The notes under the pieces were generated by a model that saw nothing but the letters and a program-made list of their open reading frames with translations, was not told the DNA's origin and did no database searches. The translations under genes and the position numbers were made by a program. A DNA stretch of 64,000 nt from Tenacibaculum dicentrarchi. GTDB taxonomy: Bacteria; Bacteroidota; Bacteroidia; Flavobacteriales; Flavobacteriaceae. Location of the stretch: positions 124,001 to 188,000 of the forward strand of contig NZ_OESZ01000001.1 of assembly GCF_900239345.1 (NCBI RefSeq), given 5' to 3'. Within the stretch, counting starts at the first letter, position 1. Each line of letters opens with the position of its first letter. Of the stretch, positions 35,381 through 44,049 are shown one piece after another.

Positions 35381-35890
35381 CTAAAATCTATATCCTAAAT
35401 TGATACCAACTCTAGGCACAACAACTGGCGATTTTGAGGTAAACATATTTCTTCCTAAACCTGCATAAACATCAAGTATAAAACCACCTGATGACACATA
35501 TTTAGATCCAATTGCCAAACCTAAAGCACCATCGGTATATTTTTCTTCTATGTTTTCAACAACTCCCGCTGTTTCAACTTTTTTGTCTTTTTCGCCACCG
35601 TTAATTCCCATAAAAACCTCTCCAAAATAATTCCAATTGCTATTATCTGTAAAATAATGACGGAAATAAGGCGTAATCATCCAGTTTTCATTATATCTAA
35701 AATCTTTGGATTTTTTTTCAAAATTAATCAATGTTGAAAGCCCTACTGATGAACGTTCGGTAGTGTAATATTCATAAGAAACTTCTACTGTTTTAAGCGC
35801 CAAAGCATCTAAAAGATCTACCTTAACTTCTTGTTGTGCCTGTGCAAATGAACCGATAAAAAGGACCGCTATTAAAAGTGTTTTTTTCAT
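35381..35890 (-). CDS. Exported DUF3575-like outer-membrane beta-barrel protein
   Basis: A 169-residue protein with a signal peptide (1-18, ending AQAQ) and alternating hydrophobic strands ending in RVGINLGYRF, with a terminal aromatic residue as in outer-membrane barrels. The segment VEVSYEYYTTERSSVGLS is typical of the DUF3575 group. It is probably an eight-stranded barrel; the function is unknown. It is downstream of the feo genes on the same strand, but it has its own consensus promoter. Confidence 0.72.
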   Translation of the reverse strand: MKKTLLIAVLFIGSFAQAQQEVKVDLLDALALKTVEVSYEYYTTERSSVGLSTLINFEKKSKDFRYNENWMITPYFRHYFTDNSNWNYFGEVFMGINGGEKDKKVETAGVVENIEEKYTDGALGLAIGSKYVSSGGFILDVYAGLGRNMFTSKSPVVVPRVGINLGYRF

Positions 35891-35942
35891 GTTTTAATTT
35901 TAAATGAATTGTATTTTAACTAAATAGTCAATTATAATACCA

Positions 35943-35974
35943 CAAAAATACATTAATTGTTTATTTCAAAACAA
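35943..35974 (-). promoter_or_regulatory. Promoter of the DUF3575-like gene
   Basis: On the minus strand TTG (35972-35974), 21 bp, TATTTTTG (35943-35950). A second TTG lies 16 bp away. The leader is about 50 nt. Confidence 0.55.
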
Positions 35975-35990
35975 AATTAGACACTCTTTT

Positions 35991-36110
35991 CTATGAAGAA
36001 CAATCGCAATTCGTAGCGCAGCCTTTTTGCTGTTTATCTTTAATAAAAAATTTATTTACTAAAAACAATACTGCAAAACCAACAGCTATATACGTTATAA
36101 TTTCTTGCAT
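35991..36110 (-). CDS. FeoB-associated Cys-rich membrane protein
   Basis: A 39-residue protein, too short for usual gene cut-offs. It starts MQEIITYIAVGFAVLFLVN, a single membrane helix, then a short Lys-rich linker and a C-terminal CATNCDCSS tail with three cysteines. This is the plan of the FeoB-associated Cys-rich proteins found directly after feoB. It begins three bases after the feoB stop on the same strand, with an ATG. It may act as a partner or pore gate for FeoB, comparable in position to FeoC. The reading frame and position are seen directly; the function is family knowledge and inference. Confidence 0.85.
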   Translation of the reverse strand: MQEIITYIAVGFAVLFLVNKFFIKDKQQKGCATNCDCSS

Positions 36111-36113
36111 TAT

Positions 36114-38219
36114 CTATCGTAGTATTTGATAGGCTAAAAAAGCCGATAAATATGCCAAAGATCCCATTCCAAAAAGTTGTAGCATTGGCCATTTCCAACT
36201 TTTAGTTTCTCTTTTAACAATTGCTAAAGTTCCCATACATTGCATTGCGAAAGCATAAAACAATAATAATGACATTCCTGTAGCAAAATTGAAGCGTTTT
36301 TCTCCCGTTTCTTCGTTTATTTCAGAGGCCATTTTTGCTTTAATCGTAGCGATATTATCATCATTATTTTCAACGCTATAAATAGTTGCCAAGGTTCCGA
36401 TAAAAACCTCTCTTGCTGCAAAAGAAGCAATTAATCCGATACCTATTTTCCAATCATAACCAAGCGGTTTTACAATTGGTTCAATTGCTTTCCCTGCCAT
36501 TCCGATGTAGGAATTTTCTAATTTTATAGAAGCTATTTTTTGCGACAATTCTTGTTTTGATAACTGCTTATTTGCTGTATTTTCTGTAACATTTTTTTCG
36601 GCATTTTTAAAATTTGAAGCTCCGTTAGATGCTAAAAACCACAATACAATTGAAATCGCTAAAATAATTTTCCCTGCATCAAAAACAAAGGCTTTGGTTT
36701 TTTCCAATACATCAAAAAATACATTTTTTACTGATGGAATTTTATAATTAGGCATTTCCATTACAAAAAATGAGGTGTTTTTTATCTTTAATGTTTTATG
36801 TAAAATATACGCACCAATAATTGCCGAACCAAAACCAAGCGCATATAATCCTAACAAAGTTAAACCCTGTAAACCTATAAAACCAAACAATTTAGTATCA
36901 GGAATTATCAAGGCAATTAAAATAGCATATACCGGCAAACGTGCCGCACAGGTGGTAAATGGTGTTACTAAAATGGTTATTAAACGCTCTTTCCAACTGG
37001 TAATTGTTCGGGTTGCCATAATTGCAGGAATTGCACAGGCTGTTCCCGAAATTAATGGAAAAACACTTTTACCACTCATTCCAAAACGACGCATAATTTT
37101 ATCCATTAAAAAAACCACCCGACTCATATAGCCTGTTTCTTCTAAAATGGCGATAAAAAAAAATAAAATAACTATTTGCGGAATAAAAATAAGCACTCCG
37201 CCTATTCCAGGGATAATTCCTTCGGATAACAAATCGGTAAACATTCCTGCTGGTAAATTCGATTTGGCAAGGTCTGAAATACTCGCAAATAAACCGTCAA
37301 TAAAATCCATCGGAGCATATGCCCACTCAAAAACCGATTGAAATATCAATAATAATAATCCGAAGAAAATGAAATATCCGAATATTTTATGGGTAAAAAT
37401 AGTATCTAATTTTGAACGAATATCTGTTGCTTTTGAAGCGTCAATTTGATAGGTTTTCTTTAAAGTATCATTTATTTTCTGATAGCGATAAATGGTTTCT
37501 TTGTGCTGGTATTTTTTTTGTTTAGATACATCATGGCTAAACAATTCTAAGGCATTTTTTTCAGTTGAGCAAAGTAAAGAGCTATGCTGTTTTGTAAGCA
37601 TCATCCATAATTCATAGACTGAAAATTTAGTGCTTTTTTGAGCTAATTCTTCAAAATAATCAGCATCAATTTTAGTGGTGATTTCCTTAAAATTAGAATA
37701 TACTTCTAAATTATCATACTTTTCTATTGCTTGTTTTAAAACATCAATTCCTTGATTTTTTCTAGCAGATATTAAAACCACTTTGGTATGTAATTCTTTT
37801 TCTAAATTTTCAATATCAATAGAAATCCCTTTAGTTTTCATTTGATCCGCCATATTTAAGGCTAAAATAATTGGAATTTCTAAATCCTGAATTTGAGAAA
37901 AAAGCAATAAGTTTCGCTTTAAATTTTCAACATCGGCAACAATTACAATTACATCTGGTTTTTCGTCTTCATTTGAATTTAGCAAACTTTTTAAAACAAT
38001 GCTTTCATCCATCGAAGTTGGATTAATACTGTAAGTTCCTGGTAAATCGGTAATAATTGCTGTGCTATTTTCTGATAATTGGCAAGTTCCTGATTTTTTA
38101 TCAACTGTAACCCCAGGATAATTTCCTACTTTTTGAGTTAAGCCTGTTAATTGATTAAATAAAGAAGTTTTTCCTGTGTTCGGGTTTCCTATTAATGCTA
38201 CTTTTATACGTTTACTCAT
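36114..38219 (-). CDS. feoB: Ferrous iron transport protein B
   Basis: A 701-residue inner-membrane transporter: N-terminal G-protein domain with G1 GNPNTGKT (11-18), G3 DLPG and G4 ALNMADQ (NxxD), a helical guanine-dissociation-inhibitor-like domain (about 165-270), and a C-terminal domain with about nine helices including two Gate motifs (FIPQIVILFFFIAILEETGYMSR-type start and RLPVYAILIALII). Cys residues in SGTACAIPAIMA are the conserved metal path. It imports Fe2+. It follows feoA by 12 bases and precedes the small Cys-rich protein, so the three form one operon. Confidence 0.96.
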   Translation of the reverse strand: MSKRIKVALIGNPNTGKTSLFNQLTGLTQKVGNYPGVTVDKKSGTCQLSENSTAIITDLPGTYSINPTSMDESIVLKSLLNSNEDEKPDVIVIVADVENLKRNLLLFSQIQDLEIPIILALNMADQMKTKGISIDIENLEKELHTKVVLISARKNQGIDVLKQAIEKYDNLEVYSNFKEITTKIDADYFEELAQKSTKFSVYELWMMLTKQHSSLLCSTEKNALELFSHDVSKQKKYQHKETIYRYQKINDTLKKTYQIDASKATDIRSKLDTIFTHKIFGYFIFFGLLLLIFQSVFEWAYAPMDFIDGLFASISDLAKSNLPAGMFTDLLSEGIIPGIGGVLIFIPQIVILFFFIAILEETGYMSRVVFLMDKIMRRFGMSGKSVFPLISGTACAIPAIMATRTITSWKERLITILVTPFTTCAARLPVYAILIALIIPDTKLFGFIGLQGLTLLGLYALGFGSAIIGAYILHKTLKIKNTSFFVMEMPNYKIPSVKNVFFDVLEKTKAFVFDAGKIILAISIVLWFLASNGASNFKNAEKNVTENTANKQLSKQELSQKIASIKLENSYIGMAGKAIEPIVKPLGYDWKIGIGLIASFAAREVFIGTLATIYSVENNDDNIATIKAKMASEINEETGEKRFNFATGMSLLLFYAFAMQCMGTLAIVKRETKSWKWPMLQLFGMGSLAYLSAFLAYQILR

Positions 38220-38231
38220 TGATTATATCCG

Positions 38232-38456
38232 TTAAATTTTGGTAATTAAAATTTGGCTCGCCATCTCTTTTCGAATTGCTAAATGGCTTCCGTTTACGCA
38301 GATATATATCGGATCTTTTAAGGGTGCAATTTGCAGTAATTCGACTTCTGTTCCAGGCAAACAGCCCATTTCTAATAATTTTAAAGGAATAACATCTAAT
38401 GATTCTTCGGATATAATTCCACTCTCACCAATTTGTAAACTTGCAATTGAACTCAA
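38232..38456 (-). CDS. feoA: Ferrous iron transport protein A
   Basis: A 74-residue SH3-like protein containing the FeoA signature LKLLEMGCLPGTEVELL and the C-terminal HLAIRKEMASQI. It regulates FeoB. No ATG is present. The frame is open back to a TTG at 38483, but that codon lies inside a consensus -7 box (38481-38488), so it cannot be translated from this promoter. The TTG at 38456 gives MSSIASLQIGESG, which fits the family N-terminus, and I use it; an ATT start close by cannot be excluded. Confidence 0.85.
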   Translation of the reverse strand: MSSIASLQIGESGIISEESLDVIPLKLLEMGCLPGTEVELLQIAPLKDPIYICVNGSHLAIRKEMASQILITKI

Positions 38457-38480
38457 AATAATACGTATAATATTGACTAA

Positions 38481-38512
38481 CAAAGATACTAAAATAGAAC
38501 GATTCTAAACAA
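38481..38512 (-). promoter_or_regulatory. Promoter of the feoA-feoB operon
   Basis: On the minus strand TTG (38510-38512), 21 bp, TATCTTTG (38481-38488), a full consensus match. Transcription would start near 38475, leaving a leader of about 20 nt before the TTG at 38456. Confidence 0.65.
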
Positions 38513-38560
38513 TTAGCCTGTAACAATCTTGCTATTTCTTTTTATTGATTGCTTGGTGTA

Positions 38561-38589
38561 TTGTGCTATTATTTGAAATCTTATATTTG
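38561..38589 (+). promoter_or_regulatory. Promoter of holB
   Basis: TTG (38561-38563), 18 bp, TATATTTG (38582-38589). The predicted transcription start falls at or within a few bases of the ATG at 38594, so the mRNA may be leaderless. Confidence 0.55.
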
Positions 38590-38593
38590 TTGC

Positions 38594-39739
38594 ATGACTT
38601 TCGATAAAATTATAGGGCAAGAACATATTAAAAAACATTTACAGCAATCCGCGGATAACAACCGAATACCTCACGCACAACTTTTTGTTGGTAAAGAGGG
38701 TTCAGGAACGCTGCCCATGGCAATTGCCTACGCCCAGTATTTGCTATGTAATTCGTCAAATAATGCGGATGCTTGCAATTTAAAATGCAACAAATTACAA
38801 CATCCTGATTTGCATTTTGCCTTTCCTGTAACCACCAACGATGCGGTAAAAAAACACCCTGTTAGTAATTTATTTTTAGCCGATTGGCGTTCTTTTATTG
38901 AAAAACAACCCTACGGAAGTCTTTTTAATTGGTCACAACAAATTGGGGTTGAAAATAAACAAGGTCAAATTGGAGTTGATGAAGCTTTTGATATTGTTAA
39001 AAAACTGCAATTAAAATCATACGAAGGTGGTTTTAAAGTGATGATAATTTGGATGGCAGAAAAAATGAATATCGCTTCGGCAAACAAATTATTAAAACTT
39101 ATTGAAGAACCGCCCGAAAAAACAGTTTTTATACTGATAACCGAAGATGAAGAGCAAATTATAAACACCATAAAATCGCGCTGTCAGGCATTAAATTTCC
39201 CTGCTTTAAGCGAAGCTGATATTGCCAACGCCTTGGTTAAAAACAAACAGGTATCAGAAAATGAAGCCATTAAAATAGCGCATCAATCCGAAGGAAATTA
39301 CAACAAAGCACTGCATATTTTAAACAATAATTCGAACGATTTAATTTTTGAACAATGGTTTATTACTTGGATTCGTGCCGCTTTTAAAGCCAAAGGAAAT
39401 GCGGCTGTTATTCAAGATTTAATAGACTGGTCGGAAACCATTGCAAAAACAGGACGAGAAACACAAAAACAGTTTTTACAATATTGCTTACAATTTTTTA
39501 GACAGGCATTATTGTTAAATTATGGCGCAAATGATTTGGTCTTTTTAGAAACAAAAACGCCTAATTTTCAATTAGCAAAATTTGCTCCTTTTATACATAG
39601 CAGAAATATTTTAATTATTGATAAAGAACTAAATGATGCGCAATATCATATTGAGAGAAACGGTAATCCTAAAATTATTTTGTTAGATTTATCAATTAAA
39701 TTAACCCGACTTTTACATAGTAAGGAAGAAAAAGCGTAA
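38594..39739 (+). CDS. holB: DNA polymerase III subunit delta'
   Basis: A 381-residue clamp-loader subunit. The start MTFDKIIGQEHIKKHL is typical. The P-loop place reads GKEGSGTLPMAIA, degenerate as in other delta' subunits that do not hydrolyse ATP. A zinc module with Cys in NADACNLKCNKL follows, and NKLLKLIEEPPEKTVFILIT and IKSRCQAL (SRC motif) are conserved. A longer upstream reading frame (to 38549) contains a Cys/Tyr-rich stretch unlike the family and overlaps the promoter, so I use the ATG at 38594. A histidine kinase gene follows after 19 bases. Confidence 0.93.
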   Translation: MTFDKIIGQEHIKKHLQQSADNNRIPHAQLFVGKEGSGTLPMAIAYAQYLLCNSSNNADACNLKCNKLQHPDLHFAFPVTTNDAVKKHPVSNLFLADWRSFIEKQPYGSLFNWSQQIGVENKQGQIGVDEAFDIVKKLQLKSYEGGFKVMIIWMAEKMNIASANKLLKLIEEPPEKTVFILITEDEEQIINTIKSRCQALNFPALSEADIANALVKNKQVSENEAIKIAHQSEGNYNKALHILNNNSNDLIFEQWFITWIRAAFKAKGNAAVIQDLIDWSETIAKTGRETQKQFLQYCLQFFRQALLLNYGANDLVFLETKTPNFQLAKFAPFIHSRNILIIDKELNDAQYHIERNGNPKIILLDLSIKLTRLLHSKEEKA

Positions 39740-39758
39740 ACCCTAAAAACCACACAAT

Positions 39759-41219
39759 TTGCTAAAAATCAATAACATATCACTACAGATTAGAATTTTC
39801 CTTTCCATGATATTATTGGTATTATTGGCATCGGTTTTAATTGTTACAGTAACCATAATTCAATACGGCGAACAAACCCAAGACTATAATATTCAGCGAT
39901 TTAACCGAAAAGAAAGCGCCACAAAACACGATATAGAAATTGAGTTAAAACGCAAAACAACCTACCCGATTACCACCGATAATTTAGCCAAAATATTTCA
40001 AGACCGAATTTACGATATCGCCTATGTTCATAAATTAACCGTGTCAATGTACGACATGAATGGGCGGCTTTTAAAATCGTCAATTCCCTATAATTTTGAT
40101 CAAAAAAAAGCACCCAATTTAACCACAGAAATTGTTACTGAACTGGCTAATAATTCCAATCATAAAATTTTAAAAAGCCGAAATAATAAAGGAATTACTT
40201 ATCAATCATCATATACCTATATAAACGATACCCGCTTTAAACGAATTGGACTTTTAGAGCTGCAAATAGCCCAAGATAACGAAGAGCAAAAGCAGGAATT
40301 ACGAGAATTTATATCACGTTTATTGCTTGTCTATTTACTGATGTTTGTTATTGCTATTGCATTGGCATATTTTTTATCGAGCTATATTACACGCTCTATT
40401 CAAACGATTTCTGAAAAAATTAAAGAAACACGTTTAAATCAACGAAACGAAAAAATCACTTTAAATTCGGCAAGTTCAGAAATAAATTCTTTAGTTGATT
40501 CGTATAATAATATGATTGACCAATTAGAAGAAAGTGCCGTAAAACTTGCCCGAAGCGAACGAGAACAAGCTTGGCGAGAAATGGCTAAACAAGTGGCTCA
40601 TGAAATTAAAAATCCGCTAACACCGATGCGTCTTTCAGTACAAAGTTTTGAACGAAGATTTAATCCTGAAGACCCAAAAATTAAAGTAAAATTAGCCGAA
40701 TACAGCGAAACACTTATTCAACAAATTGATGTAATGAGCGCTATTGCTTCTGCATTTTCTGATTTTGCAAAAATGCCCACACAGCGTCGTGAAAAACTCG
40801 ATGTCGTAGATGTTGTAAAACATTCGTTAGATATTTTTACCGAAGATTACATTTATTTTGTTCCCAAAGAACCCGAATTATTTGCCTATTTAGATAAAAC
40901 ACAATTAATTAGAGTTTTAACAAACTTAGTTAAAAACGCTACACAAGCAATTAAAGAAGATGAAAAAAATCCGAGAATTGAAGTAAAAGTAACATCCGAA
41001 GGAAATAACGTAAAAATTACCGTTTCTGATAACGGAAAAGGTATTACAACTAAAAATAAAGAGTTAATTTTTGAACCTAAATTTACCACAAAAACAAGTG
41101 GAATGGGCTTAGGTTTAGCCATGATAAAAAATATAATTGAAGCCTATGATGGTTCTATTAACTTCACATCAACAGAAGGAATTGGAACTGTTTTCACTGT
41201 AATTTTACCAAAAACTTAA
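39759..41219 (+). CDS. NtrY-like sensor histidine kinase
   Basis: A 486-residue membrane kinase: helix 1 (about 11-34), a periplasmic sensor region (35-185), helix 2 (about 188-210), HAMP (211-262), a HisKA dimerisation domain with phospho-acceptor H281 in QVAHEIKNPLTPMR, and an HATPase_c domain with N box LTNLVKNATQAI and GMGLGLAMIKNI. The HEIKNPLTPM form is typical of NtrY. No response regulator gene is adjacent. It starts with TTG at 39759 and ends four bases before the crotonase start, so the two are probably co-transcribed. Confidence 0.9.
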   Translation: MLKINNISLQIRIFLSMILLVLLASVLIVTVTIIQYGEQTQDYNIQRFNRKESATKHDIEIELKRKTTYPITTDNLAKIFQDRIYDIAYVHKLTVSMYDMNGRLLKSSIPYNFDQKKAPNLTTEIVTELANNSNHKILKSRNNKGITYQSSYTYINDTRFKRIGLLELQIAQDNEEQKQELREFISRLLLVYLLMFVIAIALAYFLSSYITRSIQTISEKIKETRLNQRNEKITLNSASSEINSLVDSYNNMIDQLEESAVKLARSEREQAWREMAKQVAHEIKNPLTPMRLSVQSFERRFNPEDPKIKVKLAEYSETLIQQIDVMSAIASAFSDFAKMPTQRREKLDVVDVVKHSLDIFTEDYIYFVPKEPELFAYLDKTQLIRVLTNLVKNATQAIKEDEKNPRIEVKVTSEGNNVKITVSDNGKGITTKNKELIFEPKFTTKTSGMGLGLAMIKNIIEAYDGSINFTSTEGIGTVFTVILPKT

Positions 41220-41223
41220 TCAT

Positions 41224-42006
41224 ATGAATTTCGAAAACATCTTAGTAAAAACCACTAACGGATTAGCAACAATTACCATTAACAGACCTAAAAAGTTAAA
41301 TGCTTTAAACAGCGCTACCATTAACGAATTAAGTACTGTTTTTGAAAATTTAGAAGATGATACTAGCGTAAAAACAATCATTATTACTGGAAGCGGAGAA
41401 AAAGCCTTTGTAGCGGGTGCAGATATTTCAGAATTTGCAAATTTTACTACAGAAGAAGGTGAAAGATTAGCTAAATTTGGGCAGGAATCGTTATTTGATT
41501 TAGTTGAAAATTTATCAACCCCTGTAATTGCAGTTATTAATGGTTTTGCCTTAGGTGGCGGATTAGAATTGGCAATGGCTTGTCATTTTAGAATTGCTTC
41601 TGACAATGCAAAAATGGGCTTACCTGAAGTTTCTTTAGGGGTAATTCCTGGCTACGGAGGCACACAACGCTTGCCTCAATTAGTTGGTAAAGGAAAAGCA
41701 ATGGAATTAATTATGACCGCAGCTATGATTTCTGCTGAACAAGCAAAAAATTGGGGCTTGGTAAATTATGTAGTTCCTCAAGAGGAATTATTACCCTTGG
41801 CAGAAAAATTAGCAGGTAAAATAATGCGCAATTCATCGGTAGCAATTAGCGCTGCAATTAGAGCTGTTAACGATAATTTTAAAGACGGAATTAATGGCTA
41901 CGAAACTGAAATTGCCGAGTTTGGTGACTCTTTTTCTACAGCTGATTTTAAAGAAGGAACAACAGCATTTTTAGAAAAAAGAAAACCTAATTTTCCAGGA
42001 GAATAA
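41224..42006 (+). CDS. Enoyl-CoA hydratase/crotonase family protein
   Basis: A 260-residue crotonase. The oxyanion-hole segments are AFVAGADISEF and FALGGGLELAMACHF, and both catalytic Glu positions are present (Glu in GGGLELAM and in LPEVSLGVIPGYGGTQRL), so it should be a true hydratase. It hydrates trans-2-enoyl-CoA in fatty acid or related degradation, or butyrate-type pathways. It is unusual to find it four bases behind a sensor kinase gene. A terminator follows. Confidence 0.92.
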   Translation: MNFENILVKTTNGLATITINRPKKLNALNSATINELSTVFENLEDDTSVKTIIITGSGEKAFVAGADISEFANFTTEEGERLAKFGQESLFDLVENLSTPVIAVINGFALGGGLELAMACHFRIASDNAKMGLPEVSLGVIPGYGGTQRLPQLVGKGKAMELIMTAAMISAEQAKNWGLVNYVVPQEELLPLAEKLAGKIMRNSSVAISAAIRAVNDNFKDGINGYETEIAEFGDSFSTADFKEGTTAFLEKRKPNFPGE

Positions 42007-42025
42007 GAACCTGTTTAATTTTTAA

Positions 42026-42055
42026 AAAGCAGCTAGTTTTCTAGCTGCTTTTTTA
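42026..42055 (+). terminator. Intrinsic terminator
   Basis: AAAGCAGCTAG, a 4-base loop, CTAGCTGCTTT and a T-run lie just after the crotonase gene. The bases before it (AACCTGTTTAATTTTT at 42008) match the end of the MITE-like element. Confidence 0.85.
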
Positions 42056-42076
42056 TATTCTAATAAGCTCTAAAAA

Positions 42077-42742
42077 TTACAATACACCATTAATTTCAGC
42101 ATCAAATTGAGTTAAAAAATCCTGCATATATTCATGCCTAGCAAGGGCAATTTTTTTAGCTGTTTTAGTATTCATTTTATCTTTTAAAAGCAATAGTTTT
42201 TCATAAAAATGATTAATTGTTGGAGCTGTTGAATTTTTATATTCGGCTTTTGTCATCTTTAAATTTACAGGTATTTCAGGGTCGTACAAACCACGGTTTT
42301 TAAAGCCGCCGTAATTAAAACAACGGGCAATTCCGATAGCGCCAATTGCATCTAACCTATCGGCATCTTGAATTACCGCCAATTCTGGGGAGCTAAATTT
42401 TTGAGCTGATGACAACTTATCTAAGCTACTTTTAAAAGAAATATGTTTAATAATATTTTCTATATGAAGAATTATTGATTCATTTAATTGCTGATTTTCT
42501 AAAAATTGACGCGCCATTTTAGGAGCAATTGTTTCATCGCCATTATAAAATTTAGCATCGGCAATATCGTGTAATAAAGCACCTAACGATACTATAAAAA
42601 CATCCACCTTTTCATCCTTAGCAATTAACAACGCATTTTTATAAACACGTTCTATATGAAACCAATCATGCCCGGCTTCTGCCCCTTGCAAGTTTTTTTT
42701 TACAAAGGAAATCGTGTTTTCTATTATCTGATTTTCATTCAT
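42077..42742 (-). CDS. HD domain phosphohydrolase (YedJ-like)
   Basis: A 221-residue cytosolic protein. The HD motif is LLHDIADAKF with a preceding His in DWFHIERVYKNAL and a following Asp in VIQDADRLDAIGAIGIAR, the usual metal ligands of HD-superfamily phosphohydrolases. The substrate is unknown; relatives act on nucleotides or signalling molecules. It is probably monocistronic. Confidence 0.88.
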   Translation of the reverse strand: MNENQIIENTISFVKKNLQGAEAGHDWFHIERVYKNALLIAKDEKVDVFIVSLGALLHDIADAKFYNGDETIAPKMARQFLENQQLNESIILHIENIIKHISFKSSLDKLSSAQKFSSPELAVIQDADRLDAIGAIGIARCFNYGGFKNRGLYDPEIPVNLKMTKAEYKNSTAPTINHFYEKLLLLKDKMNTKTAKKIALARHEYMQDFLTQFDAEINGVL

Positions 42743-42758
42743 CTTTCAAAAATAAAAA

Positions 42759-42783
42759 AATCCTGTGCTATAAACACAGGATT
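42759..42783 (-). terminator. Intrinsic terminator of asd
   Basis: AATCCTGTG, a 7-base loop, CACAGGATT and a T-run on the minus strand (complement of AATAAAAAAA), between asd and the HD gene. Confidence 0.75.
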
Positions 42784-42841
42784 TTAACTATATATAAAAC
42801 AAGCGATAAAATTAATCAACCTATAAAATTATCTCTTAAAA

Positions 42842-43831
42842 CTAAAGTAACTTATTAGCCACTAAATATTCGGCAATTTGAATGGTGTTTGTGGCGGCTC
42901 CTTTTCGTAAATTATCAGCAACTATCCACATATTTAAGGTGTTTGGTTGCGATTCATCTCTTCGGATTCGTCCTACAAAAACTTCATCTTTATTATGTGC
43001 CAAAATTGGCATCGGATATACATTATTTTGCACATCATCTTGTACAATTATACCGTCGGTTTTACCTAAAATTTCACGTACAGTTGCTAAGTCGAAATCA
43101 TTTTCAAACTGCACATTTACAGCTTCTGAATGTCCGCCTGCCGTAGGAATTCGAACTGCGGTTGCTGTTACAGAAAAAGAATCATCGCCTAAAATCTTTT
43201 TTGGTTCTTTGACTAATTTCATTTCTTCTTTGGTATAACCGTTTTCTAAAAACACATCGCAATGTGGCAAGGCATTTCTTCCAATTGGATGTGGATATAC
43301 CATTTCGCCATCAATCCCTGCCTCTTCATTATCTAATTGCTGAACCGCTTTTACGCCCGTTCCTGAAACCGATTGATAGGTAGAAATAACCACACGTTTC
43401 ATCTTATATTTTTCATGTAAAGGTCCTAACGCCATCACTAATTGAATGGTCGAACAATTCGGGTTTGCTATTATTTTATCCTGAGCAGTTAAAACATTTC
43501 CGTTAATTTCAGGAACGACTAATTTCTTAGTATCATCCATTCTCCATGCCGATGAATTATCAATAACGGTTGTTCCTGCTTCGGCAAATTTAGGTGCCCA
43601 AATTAAAGAGGTTTCGCCTCCTGCTGAAAACAATGCTACATCGGGTTTCATAGCTACGGCTGTTTGCAAACCTACAACCGAATATTTTTTTCCTTTAAAT
43701 TCAATTTGATTTCCTACCGAACGTTCCGATGCAACAGGAATTAATTCTGTTACAGGAAAATTACGTTCTGCTAATATTTGTAACATTACATTACCGACCA
43801 TTCCTGTGGCTCCTACAACTGCTACTTTCAT
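42842..43831 (-). CDS. asd: Aspartate-semialdehyde dehydrogenase
   Basis: A 329-residue cytosolic enzyme that makes aspartate semialdehyde for lysine, diaminopimelate, threonine and methionine synthesis. The NADP loop is VVGATGMVGNVML, the catalytic Cys lies in NPNCSTIQLV, and the C-terminal acid-base His is in TAGGHSEAVNV. The ATG of MKVAVVGATG (43831) is the start; an 18-codon upstream extension is open but hydrophobic and unlike the family. It is divergent from trhO. Confidence 0.95.
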   Translation of the reverse strand: MKVAVVGATGMVGNVMLQILAERNFPVTELIPVASERSVGNQIEFKGKKYSVVGLQTAVAMKPDVALFSAGGETSLIWAPKFAEAGTTVIDNSSAWRMDDTKKLVVPEINGNVLTAQDKIIANPNCSTIQLVMALGPLHEKYKMKRVVISTYQSVSGTGVKAVQQLDNEEAGIDGEMVYPHPIGRNALPHCDVFLENGYTKEEMKLVKEPKKILGDDSFSVTATAVRIPTAGGHSEAVNVQFENDFDLATVREILGKTDGIIVQDDVQNNVYPMPILAHNKDEVFVGRIRRDESQPNTLNMWIVADNLRKGAATNTIQIAEYLVANKLL

Positions 43832-43986
43832 TTTTATTATTTTATAATAAGTTACTATTTTTATACAAAGATTTAAAAAAAACAAATCACTTTTAATAGT
43901 TTACTCTGATATTTTTAAAAAAACCTTAAAAAATATCAAATTACTTCAAAAAGTCTATTTTTAAACAGTAAAGTATAAAAAAATAG

Positions 43987-43994
43987 TACATTTG
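43987..43994 (+). promoter_or_regulatory. -7 box upstream of trhO
   Basis: TACATTTG matches TAnnTTTG. No TTG is seen at the right distance, only a T-run. It lies 55 bases upstream of the trhO ATG. Confidence 0.4.
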
Positions 43995-44049
43995 TATTGA
44001 TTTTTTATATAAATCATCACATTTTGTATCACTTAAAAACAAGTATAGC

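Noticed and set aside
36775-37341. Open frames on the plus strand within feoB
   Set aside because: Shadows of the feoB coding sequence; composition is biased to Lys/Ile and no start context exists.
42882-43238. Two overlapping plus-strand frames inside asd
   Set aside because: Antisense to a well-conserved gene, and two different phases are open at once, as expected from base composition.
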